Assembly (NCBI GenBank): GCA_964384205.1
Contig: CAYLKS010000001.1
Location: forward strand, 62,978 to 118,416
Length of the DNA stretch: 55,439 nucleotides
Source of the DNA: CAYLKS01 sp964384205 [NCBI: uncultured bacterium]
Lineage (GTDB): Bacteria; JAGOEH01
Direction: 5' to 3'
In this document: piece after piece, positions 45,786 through 52,248 of the stretch
How the letters are laid out: the number at the start of each line of letters is the position of its first letter
Position numbering within the stretch: position 1 is the first letter of the stretch
Program-made: the position numbers and the translations under genes
The notes under the pieces: generated by a model
What the model was told of the DNA's origin: nothing
Databases searched by the model: none
The model's input: only the letters and a program-made list of their open reading frames with translations

Positions 45786-46357
45786 TGATTATGGCCAGCA
45801 AAAGTACCTGAAGAACAAGCATCACCACTTGCATTACTCCCACTATAGCAACCATCGCTGCTTGCATTATCACCATATACACAGGAAGCACCAGATGCAT
45901 TATTGCCGAATTCACAACCATCACTTGAAGCATTAATACCATTTAAACAAGATTCGCCACTTGCATTACCACCATTAGCACATCCACCCCAAGAAGCATT
46001 TGCTCCTCCTACACATCTATCACCAGATGAACTTGCAAGCGAACCACCATAACAGCCATCACTCCATGCAAAATTCCCCCCCCTACACTCACCCCACGTA
46101 GCAGAACTACCACCGAAACAAACATCACTAAAAGCAGAATTTCCTACCCAACAATCAAATCCTGCACTGGAGCCATCCCAACATGTAGAAGCTGCACTAG
46201 AACCAACCTCACATAATGACACAGTACGTGAACCAGAAGGATTGCAATCACTTATAGCCATACCACCTGTCCAACACGGATTAGTAGCCCCCAATGTCTC
46301 GCTTGATAATACATTAAAACCAAACACCCGCGGTGGATTATATAACTTTTTTTTCAT
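45761..46357 (-). CDS. Cys-repeat peptide, candidate RiPP precursor
   Basis: 198 residues of a type I do not recognise. Residues 1-27 are leader-like (MKKKLYNPPRVF..., then TLGA). The YNPP start faintly recalls the YxxP recognition motif of lasso-type leaders. From residue 28 to the end it is 16 units of consensus C-x-x-G-x-x-A-S-x-D-G. Cysteines fall at 28, 38, 49, 59, 69, 80, 91, 102, 115, 126, 137, 148, 159, 170, 181 and 192; there are no others. It is rich in Gly, Ser, Ala and Asn, with no lysine after residue 4. No secretion signal of Sec type is evident. It starts 15 nt after the DJ-1-like gene and overlaps the kinase gene. A solenoid fold or a multi-core precursor is inferred. Confidence 0.85.
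   Translation of the reverse strand: MKKKLYNPPRVFGFNVLSSETLGATNPCWTGGMAISDCNPSGSRTVSLCEVGSSAASTCWDGSSAGFDCWVGNSAFSDVCFGGSSATWGECRGGNFAWSDGCYGGSLASSSGDRCVGGANASWGGCANGGNASGESCLNGINASSDGCEFGNNASGASCVYGDNASSDGCYSGSNASGDACSSGTFAGHNQCTGGTSP
45764..46276 (-). repeat. Sixteen-unit 11-residue (33-nt) coding repeat
   Basis: The units encode CxxGxxAxxxx. Spacing between successive Cys codons is 10, 11, 10, 10, 11, 11, 11, 13 and then seven times 11 residues. The DNA is a diverged ~33-nt periodicity, not identical copies. Units 1-8 are richer in Trp/Phe/Tyr; units 9-15 mostly read N-A-S after the Gly. Confidence 0.93.
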
Positions 46358-46372
46358 TAAAAACCTTTGCCA

Positions 46373-46906
46373 TCAAAAAGAAAATTTTAATAATTCTAAA
46401 AATTCTTTAATAAAAGCTTTTATAAAATGATGCCCAGAACTTGTTACAATTTTACCATCAATAACTACGCCACCAGGAATATATATCGCTCCATTGGATT
46501 TCAAACTAACTGCTTCAGAATGATAACATGTCGCCTGCTTCCCATTCAAAATACCTGAATTCGCTAAAATTGTAACTGCATTACTCGTAGCACCAATAAC
46601 TTTATCAAGTTCATATGCCTGGCGACATAAATCTAAAACCTTTTTATTATTATACAATTCTCTTACTCCAATTCCTCCTATAAATAAAATTCCATCAACT
46701 TTATCTACTTTTACAGATTCAACTCGCATATCCACAATAGCTAAAGTTCCAAGCATACCCTCAACATCCTGCTTTTTCAATGAAGCAACTGTAACAAACA
46801 CTCCATTTTTCATCAATACCCTTTTTGCTATATCAAATTCCTCATCTCTAAACTTATTTTGTGGTATTACAATTGCAACCTTTTTATCTTCTTTTATTAC
46901 TACCAT
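46373..46906 (-). CDS. DJ-1/PfpI-family protein with Ser in place of the nucleophilic Cys
   Basis: 177 residues of the DJ-1/ThiJ/PfpI fold: KKVAIVIPQNKFRDEE (acidic residue of the active site), VDGILFIGGIG, the elbow VIGATSNAVTILANSG, ATCYHSE, and KIVTSSGHHFIKAFIKEFLELL at the end. At the elbow, where active members have Cys (A-x-C), residue 108 is Ser. Classical protease, glyoxalase or deglycase activity is therefore doubtful, unless Ser substitutes. It is the first gene of the three-gene unit with the Cys-repeat peptide and the HprK-like kinase. There is no ribosome site; the promoter -10 box ends 6 nt before the ATG. Confidence 0.85.
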   Translation of the reverse strand: MVVIKEDKKVAIVIPQNKFRDEEFDIAKRVLMKNGVFVTVASLKKQDVEGMLGTLAIVDMRVESVKVDKVDGILFIGGIGVRELYNNKKVLDLCRQAYELDKVIGATSNAVTILANSGILNGKQATCYHSEAVSLKSNGAIYIPGGVVIDGKIVTSSGHHFIKAFIKEFLELLKFSF

Positions 46907-46912
46907 ATAATA

Positions 46913-46940
46913 AATATATAAAATTTTTTAATATTATCAA
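46913..46940 (-). promoter_or_regulatory. Promoter of the DJ-1 / Cys-repeat / kinase operon, leaderless
   Basis: On the minus strand: TTGATA (46940-46935), 16 nt, TATATT (46918-46913), then exactly 6 nt to the ATG at 46906. No ribosome site is seen. Confidence 0.6.
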
Positions 46941-47353
46941 GCAAAAAATACTAAAATAAATATATCATAAATAACTACAAAAAATTTATACTTAACTTCT
47001 GGGAAAAATTAATGGAAAACTATTTATTTCAAAAACACACCCTTCAAATACTAAAAAAAATATATACTTTAAAAACTACTAACATTATTTACAACACACT
47101 ATCTGGTATCATCTGCACTAATTTGCTCAAAATTCTATTAATAATAATTCTACTGAAACTATTCTCTCTTATGAAGTATTATAACATGTTTTAAAAAGTA
47201 CGATTCAGGGCTTCAGTAAAGAATCAAAAATATCACTTAAAAAAGTCATAATTTACCATACACTATGTTTACAAAATCATCATATAAACTTTTTAATATC
47301 ATTATAGAAGCTCTAAAAAAATTGATAATATAAATTAAAGTTCCCAAATGGTT
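46941..47353. other. Low-content AT-rich stretch
   Basis: About 410 bp with only short open frames on both strands (47012-47194 plus, 47246-47449 minus). These have no ribosome site, no family resemblance and hydrophobic, low-complexity translations. I treat it as decayed or noncoding. Confidence 0.5.
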
Positions 47354-47650
47354 ATGAAATTTTTTATTCAAAATAAAATTAGCTATCACAAGAGAGTAAG
47401 AAGAAAGTATTTGATAGATATTTTTAAACACCATAGATATCTTTTCCACAATTTAGAAATAAAAATTACTTTCAGAAAATTTATTAAAATCTGATGTAAA
47501 TTAAAATCTGATGTAAAAGTTTTAGAAAATATAAAAATTGATAAAAATTTTAAAGATTTACCACTTGAAAAATCAACAATAATTTATGCAGTAACTTCTT
47601 TTGAGGTATTGCCATATGTAAAAACATATGAAATTAGAATTAAGTTCATC
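47354..47650 (+). pseudogene. Remnant of a class I SAM methyltransferase
   Basis: One reading frame gives a 46-codon segment from ATG 47354 (HKRVRRKYLIDIFKHH...) and then an in-frame TGA at 47492. It continues open as KVLENIKIDKNF, DLPLEKS and YAVTSFEVLPYV. The latter matches the D-x-x-x-LPF-x-x-x-S-F-D-x-V-x-x-x-EVLEH segment of SAM-dependent methyltransferases, with the usual SAM-binding glycine motif missing. A 17-bp tandem duplication sits at the stop codon. It looks like an internally deleted, inactivated gene; the resemblance is judged by eye. Confidence 0.4.
47484..47517 (+). repeat. Perfect 17-bp tandem duplication
   Basis: TTAAAATCTGATGTAAA occurs at 47484-47500 and again at 47501-47517. 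It lies at the break in the methyltransferase remnant and introduces the TGA. Confidence 0.95.
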
Positions 47651-47654
47651 TATA

Positions 47655-48422
47655 TTATGAAAACTTATGAAAATTATATATTTGATCAAAGTCCAGTACT
47701 ATTTTTTGATTAATATTAGTATTTTTTTCAAAAAACTCACCATTTCTATCAACCAATTCTTTAATATCATATATAGAAAAATCCATTCTATTAAAATGAT
47801 TCAAAACATAGCTAACCACTTCAAAATCAACAGGAGTATCTACACAAAATCTATACCTATTAAATCCTTTTAAATCATCTGGTGGTTGTTTTATATAAAT
47901 TTTAAATTTTTTATAATTCAGGTATGCATATAAAGTAACATGTTCTAATACTGATAAATCTTTTGTGCTATTATTAATTTCATCTAATAAATCAGGTTTA
48001 AAAACCTCTACATCAAATCCTCGTGGATACCCAGTTTCATTGTTTGTCGCAAGAATATCCGGCTTATATTTAAAAAAATCTTCAATAGACTCGTCAATGA
48101 TATTGTAGTCAATTAATGGACAATCTGCTGTTAATCTAATCATCAAATCCGGATTATATGAATTTTTAATATCAATAAATCGCATAAGAACATTAGCTAA
48201 GCTACCTCTATAAAATGAAATTCCGTTTTTCCTACAAAATAATTCAATTGGATTATCAGACTCATCTGTAGATGTTGCAACTATAATCTTATTTATATAT
48301 TGACTAAATCTTACTCTTTTTATTTGATATAGTAATAATTCCTTATTGTTTACTTTTTTTAGAACTTTGCCAGGAAGCCTTGAAGAGGACATCCTAGCCT
48401 GTATAACACAAATAATATTCAC
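47655..48422 (-). CDS. spsF: SpsF-type cytidylyltransferase
   Basis: A 255-residue nucleotidyltransferase of the acylneuraminate cytidylyltransferase-like SpsF group: IICVIQARMSSSRLPGKVL (nucleotide-binding loop), KIIVATSTDESDNPI, FYRGSLANVLMRF, MIRLTADCPLID and NRYRFCVDTPVDFEVV. It activates an acidic or unusual sugar for surface polysaccharide or flagellar-type glycan; the sugar is unknown. The start is GTG, 3 nt after the rubrerythrin-like stop with no ribosome site, so translation is coupled. It is the last gene of the hisS operon. The neighbouring methyltransferase remnant suggests a larger glycan locus once stood here. Confidence 0.85.
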   Translation of the reverse strand: MNIICVIQARMSSSRLPGKVLKKVNNKELLLYQIKRVRFSQYINKIIVATSTDESDNPIELFCRKNGISFYRGSLANVLMRFIDIKNSYNPDLMIRLTADCPLIDYNIIDESIEDFFKYKPDILATNNETGYPRGFDVEVFKPDLLDEINNSTKDLSVLEHVTLYAYLNYKKFKIYIKQPPDDLKGFNRYRFCVDTPVDFEVVSYVLNHFNRMDFSIYDIKELVDRNGEFFEKNTNINQKIVLDFDQIYNFHKFS

Positions 48423-48425
48423 GTT

Positions 48426-48881
48426 TTAATTATCTTTTAACACATCCTCATCGTATAATTTTTCAAATTTATTTTTATGTTTTAATTCTTCAGATGCAAG
48501 CTTTTCAAAAATATTTTTTATTTCAGAATCGCTAAAATTATTAGCAAGCGTTGTATATAGTTTATAAGAATTTTCTTCTTTTTTTATTACATTAGCAAGA
48601 ATATTAGCATAATCCATATTTTCTAAAGGACTTTCATCTACAACAAGATATTCACTAACTTTTAGATTTTCGACTTCTGGAACATCAAAATGAGAAACAT
48701 CTTTCTTTTTCAATATTTCGAGCATAGTTATATGCCCTCTTTCCATATCTGCTAATTCTAATAAAAACTCTTTCATGCCGGAGAATTTAGCTTTTTCTCT
48801 TAATGCTTCATAAAATTCAACAGCTTCCTTCTCTCTATCAATTGCAAAATTTAAAATTTCATTAAATTTTTCTTGCTCCAT
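48426..48881 (-). CDS. Rubrerythrin-like ferritin-fold diiron protein
   Basis: A 151-residue four-helix-bundle protein. Iron-ligand positions appear as IDREKEAVEFYE, ADMERGHI (E-x-x-H), KKEENSYKLY and ASEELKHK. The C-terminal rubredoxin domain of full rubrerythrin is missing, so it belongs to the short, rubrerythrin-like (ferritin-like) group. It likely reduces peroxide or buffers iron using a separate electron donor. It is encoded just after the flavodiiron protein with a GAGG ribosome site, consistent with an oxygen-defence pair in an anaerobe. Confidence 0.87.
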   Translation of the reverse strand: MEQEKFNEILNFAIDREKEAVEFYEALREKAKFSGMKEFLLELADMERGHITMLEILKKKDVSHFDVPEVENLKVSEYLVVDESPLENMDYANILANVIKKEENSYKLYTTLANNFSDSEIKNIFEKLASEELKHKNKFEKLYDEDVLKDN

Positions 48882-48897
48882 TACAACCTCCTCTGGT

Positions 48898-50061
48898 TTA
48901 AATTTTACTTTTTACCTGATCAGTAATTTCTTTCAAAGTAGCCTTATCAGGTATATAATTTACCCTCACTTTATCAATAAAAATATCAAAATTGCATTCT
49001 TTTAAAATATCCTCTACCAGTCCTATACTCTGGCCACCCCATCCATAAGAACCAAAAGCCATAGCCTTCCTTCCCTTAGGAGCAAGTCCTTTCAGATAAG
49101 TAAGAAATTGCGCAACAGTTGGTAACATATTATTATTTAATGTAGGCGAACCAACGCAAATATATTTTGCAGTTAAAATCTCCGTCATTATATCTGATAT
49201 ATGATTAATTTTTAAGTTATACATTTTAGTATGATAACCTTTATCTTCAAAAGCATTTTCAATTGCATAAGCAATCTTTTCTGTTGACCCCCACATTGTA
49301 TCATAAACAATTAGAGCCTTCCTATCAGTTTTATTTACACACCATTTTTTATATTCATTAAGTATATCTTCAATATTAGAACGCCATAATATCCCATGGC
49401 TTGGACAAATTACCTCCATTGGTATTCCATCTAAAGCCTTTAATGCTTTTTCAACCTGAGCTCCATAAGGTAAGACTATATTTGCATAGTATTTCCTTGC
49501 TTCATGCATAACAATATCTATTGGCAACTCATCATCAAACCTTTCGGATGAAGCAATATGCTGCCCAAAAGCATCATTAGAAAATAATATTTTTTCTTCT
49601 GGACAATATGAAACCATATTATCTGGCCAATGCACCATTGGAGTAAGCACAAACTGAAGAGTTCTTTTACCAAGTTTTAAAGTTTCTCCTGTTTTTACCT
49701 CTTGATAATTATAATCTGATGAATAATGCTTTGATAATCCTTTTACACCATTAGGAGATGCAAAAACCTTTGCATTAGGTGCTACTTCTAATACTCTTGG
49801 AATTCCTCCAGAATGGTCCATTTCTGTATGATTAGAAACTATATAATCAATTTTGGAAGGATCAATTATTTTTGAAATTCGTTCTAACATCTCATCCACT
49901 AAATAATATTTCACTGTATCAATTAAAGTAATCTTTTCATCAATAATAAGATATGCATTATATGTTGAACCTCTTTGAGTAAGATAGCCATGGAAATTCC
50001 TCAAATCCCAGTCTATACCTCCAACCCAATAAATACCTTCTTTAATTTTCACAGGATTCAT
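48898..50061 (-). CDS. fprA: Flavodiiron protein (FprA-type oxygen/NO reductase)
   Basis: It reduces O2 to water or NO to N2O. 387 residues: a metallo-beta-lactamase-like diiron domain (NHTEMDHSGG at 77-86 gives H78, E80, D82, H83; MVHWPDNMVSY; FSNDAFGQHI; PSHGILWR) and a C-terminal flavodoxin domain (ALIVYDTMWGSTEKIA; VGSPTLNNNMLPTV; AFGSYGWGGQS) that binds FMN. No rubredoxin extension is present. Its ATG overlaps the hisS stop (ATGA) and has a GGGGGTGGG ribosome site. Followed by the rubrerythrin-like gene. Confidence 0.95.
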   Translation of the reverse strand: MNPVKIKEGIYWVGGIDWDLRNFHGYLTQRGSTYNAYLIIDEKITLIDTVKYYLVDEMLERISKIIDPSKIDYIVSNHTEMDHSGGIPRVLEVAPNAKVFASPNGVKGLSKHYSSDYNYQEVKTGETLKLGKRTLQFVLTPMVHWPDNMVSYCPEEKILFSNDAFGQHIASSERFDDELPIDIVMHEARKYYANIVLPYGAQVEKALKALDGIPMEVICPSHGILWRSNIEDILNEYKKWCVNKTDRKALIVYDTMWGSTEKIAYAIENAFEDKGYHTKMYNLKINHISDIMTEILTAKYICVGSPTLNNNMLPTVAQFLTYLKGLAPKGRKAMAFGSYGWGGQSIGLVEDILKECNFDIFIDKVRVNYIPDKATLKEITDQVKSKI

Positions 50062-51377
50062 ATCCCACCCCCTTTAAATTTCATAATAATCTCATTTAAT
50101 GACAATTTTTCTTCTTTTGAATTAGCCATATCTTTGAATGTATATTTACCACTTTTTATCTCATCTTCACCAATAATCAATACAAAAGGAATATTCTGTT
50201 TATTCGCATAATTTAATGACTTTTTCAATTTTCTTTTCATAAACTCAATATCACAAGAAATACCATTATCTCTTAATTGTTGCATAACCTTAAAAGATTC
50301 TTTCTGAGTATTCATAGGAATAATAAAAATATCAAAAGGAGCTTTTTGAAACTCTTCTTTGTCCTTTATGTCCTCTAACACAGCATAAATTACATCCAGG
50401 CCAAAACATATACCTACCGCAGGATAAGAATCTTTTGGCTCTGCCTGTAAAAAACTACCAATAATAAAATCATATCTTCCACCAGCAGCAAGAGAAGAAG
50501 TAATTTTACTATCCTTTGCAAAAATTTCAAATACGGTTCCAGTATAAATTTCAAGTCCCCGTGCTAAAGAAGGATTAAAAAATAAATAATTCTCATCAAT
50601 ACCGTACTCTTTTAAATATCCATAAAATTCTTCTAATTCCGAAATACCTTCCTTAATATCATTATTTTGTTCACTAAATTTTTTAAAATAAGCAAAAATA
50701 TTATCTTTCTTTTTGTATTCATTCAAAATTTCTTTTAATGATAAAATCGATTCTTCTTTTACTCCTTTGTCAATTAATTCAGCTTGAACTCCATCCCATC
50801 CTATTTTTTCCAATTTATCAAGCGATAAAATAACACTACTCACAATATCATCTGAAATTTTTGAATGTTTTATTATTCCAGAAAGAAGTTTTCTATTATT
50901 AAATTGAATAGTAATATCTATATTAAGTTCTTTAAATACATTATAAGCCATACATATTAGCTCTGCATCAGACATCAGAGATTTTGTACCACATATATCA
51001 ACATCACATTGAGTAAATTCTCTGGCACGACCAGCTTTAACAGGTCCATTTCTGAAAACCTTGCCAATCTCATATCTTTTAAAAGGAAAAGACATCTGTG
51101 TATTCATACCTATAAATCGTGCAAAAGGAACAGTTAAATCATATCTTAATGCAATATGTCTCCCTCCCTGGTCCCTTAATTGATAAGTTTCTTTTAGGAT
51201 TTCTGCTCCACCTGCATACTTAGCTGCAAGAACGTCAAAATAATTTAAAATAGGTGTTTCTAACGGTTGATATCCATAAATTTTAAAGTATTTTTTTAAA
51301 ACATCCAGTATATGTTCTCTTATACGTTGTTCTTTAGGATAATAATCTCTCGTTCCTTTTAAAATTTTTAGCTTCAT
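50058..51377 (-). CDS. hisS: Histidyl-tRNA synthetase
   Basis: Charges tRNA-His. 439 residues, class II: KGTRDYYPKEQ opening, motif 1 region TPILNYFDVL, ALRYDLTVPFARF, motif 2 FRNGPVKAGRAREFTQCDVD, ARGLEIYTGTVFE (histidine site), motif 3 AVGICFGLDV and a C-terminal anticodon-binding domain (DIFIIPMN; GEDEIKSGKYTFKDM). I start at the ATG at 51377, five nt after GGGAG; the TTG just before it would be too close to that site. It heads a four-gene operon with fprA, a rubrerythrin-like gene and spsF. Confidence 0.97.
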   Translation of the reverse strand: MKLKILKGTRDYYPKEQRIREHILDVLKKYFKIYGYQPLETPILNYFDVLAAKYAGGAEILKETYQLRDQGGRHIALRYDLTVPFARFIGMNTQMSFPFKRYEIGKVFRNGPVKAGRAREFTQCDVDICGTKSLMSDAELICMAYNVFKELNIDITIQFNNRKLLSGIIKHSKISDDIVSSVILSLDKLEKIGWDGVQAELIDKGVKEESILSLKEILNEYKKKDNIFAYFKKFSEQNNDIKEGISELEEFYGYLKEYGIDENYLFFNPSLARGLEIYTGTVFEIFAKDSKITSSLAAGGRYDFIIGSFLQAEPKDSYPAVGICFGLDVIYAVLEDIKDKEEFQKAPFDIFIIPMNTQKESFKVMQQLRDNGISCDIEFMKRKLKKSLNYANKQNIPFVLIIGEDEIKSGKYTFKDMANSKEEKLSLNEIIMKFKGGGI

Positions 51378-51707
51378 CAAATCTCCCTTTTTATATTTTA
51401 ATTTCTATATATTAAAAAAGTTCATACCTTTTTAAATAATATAAAACTTTTTGACAATATAAAATAAGATAAAGAAATGTTATTGTCAAGTTTATTTAAT
51501 TATATAAAAAAATTTTTGAATAAGATAAATTATCAACATAAAAAATTATTTGCATATTTTACATATATGTCAAATGTATAAATAAAATTAAATGTCAAAT
51601 TTATACAAATTGCATTAATGACAAATATAAAAAAATTTTTTTAGCGATTTTTCTTGCTTTTATTTTATATACTCTTATATCTTATTGATAGGCAATTATA
51701 TATAAAA
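51378..51707. other. Divergent control region between hisS and hsp20
   Basis: About 330 bp without a gene. It contains three direct repeats (51567-51629) upstream of the sigma-54 promoter of hsp20. The hisS promoter must also be here but I find no clear consensus match for it. Confidence 0.6.
51567..51629 (+). promoter_or_regulatory. Three direct repeats, candidate enhancer sites for hsp20
   Basis: ATGTCAAATGTATA (51567), ATGTCAAATTTATA (51592) and ATGACAAATATA (51618) recur every 25-26 bp, 80-155 bp upstream of the sigma-54 promoter. The position suits an enhancer-binding activator. The first copy is also part of a TACAT/ATGTA inverted repeat. Confidence 0.5.
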
Positions 51708-51708
51708 T

Positions 51709-51724
51709 TGGCATGCTAATTGCA
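51709..51724 (+). promoter_or_regulatory. Sigma-54 promoter of hsp20
   Basis: TGGCATGCTAATTGCA matches the consensus TGGCAC-N5-TTGCA, with the invariant GG (51710-51711) and GC (51722-51723) separated by exactly 10 nt. The predicted start is near 51735, 26 nt before the ATG. Confidence 0.8.
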
Positions 51725-51760
51725 TTAAAATAAAACGAACCTAAAAAAAGGAGGTGCGTT

Positions 51761-52201
51761 ATGGCATTAATTAAAAGACCTACCGATGCTTTTGGACTCA
51801 AAAAAGAATTTGATAGACTTTTCAATTCATTCTTCGGTGATGAAGATTTTGATTTAGCACCAGCAACAAATACATGGATGCCCTCAGTAGATATTTCTGA
51901 TGATAAGGATAATTACTATTTAACTGCTGAGCTCCCGGGTGTGGACAAAAATAATATCAAAATTACTGTAAAAGATAATACATTGACAATCAGTGGAGAA
52001 AGAAAAGAAGAAAAAGAAGAAAAAGACAAAAACTTCTATAGAAGAGAAATCTCCTATGGAAACTTTATAAGAAGTTTTGAATTACCAGACTCAATTGATC
52101 AAAACAAGATTAAAGCAAATTATAAAGATGGGATTTTAAAATTGACTATTCCTAAAAAAGAAGAGGCTAAGCCTAAAGAAATTGAAATTAAAGTTGAATA
52201 A
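51761..52201 (+). CDS. hsp20: Small heat-shock protein (Hsp20/alpha-crystallin family)
   Basis: A 146-residue ATP-independent chaperone that holds unfolding proteins in oligomers. The alpha-crystallin domain spans ~45-135 (PSVDISDDKDNYYLTAELPGV; NTLTISGERKEE; YGNFIRSFELPDSID; KANYKDGILKLTIPK). The I-x-I assembly motif IEI is near the C-terminus. AAAGGAGGTG lies ahead of the ATG. It is a single-gene transcript between a sigma-54 promoter and a terminator, unlike the HrcA or sigma-32 control common for this family. Confidence 0.96.
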   Translation: MALIKRPTDAFGLKKEFDRLFNSFFGDEDFDLAPATNTWMPSVDISDDKDNYYLTAELPGVDKNNIKITVKDNTLTISGERKEEKEEKDKNFYRREISYGNFIRSFELPDSIDQNKIKANYKDGILKLTIPKKEEAKPKEIEIKVE

Positions 52202-52204
52202 AAA

Positions 52205-52236
52205 AAGCCTCAAGTTTATGCTTGAGGCTTTTTTTT
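52205..52236 (+). terminator. Bidirectional terminator between hsp20 and the gamma-lyase gene
   Basis: Stem AAGCCTCAAG / CTTGAGGCTT (52205-52214 with 52221-52230), loop TTTATG, T-tract on the plus strand and a matching A-tract on the left. It can therefore serve the convergent minus-strand gene too. Confidence 0.93.
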
Positions 52237-52248
52237 ATTTTTATATTA

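Noticed and set aside
45748-45942. Open frame overlapping the Cys-repeat gene in another frame
   Set aside because: It is a by-product of the repeat composition: hydrophobic low-complexity translation, no ribosome site, no promoter of its own.
45764-46276. A ~33-nt DNA periodicity that could be mistaken for a CRISPR array
   Set aside because: The units are diverged, have no spacers, and encode one uninterrupted protein frame with conserved Cys codons. No cas gene is in the window.
47012-47194. 60-residue plus-strand open frame
   Set aside because: No ribosome site, Ile/Leu-rich AT-driven translation, and no similarity I recognise.
47246-47449. 67-residue minus-strand open frame
   Set aside because: It lies opposite the methyltransferase remnant and has no initiation signals; more likely chance.
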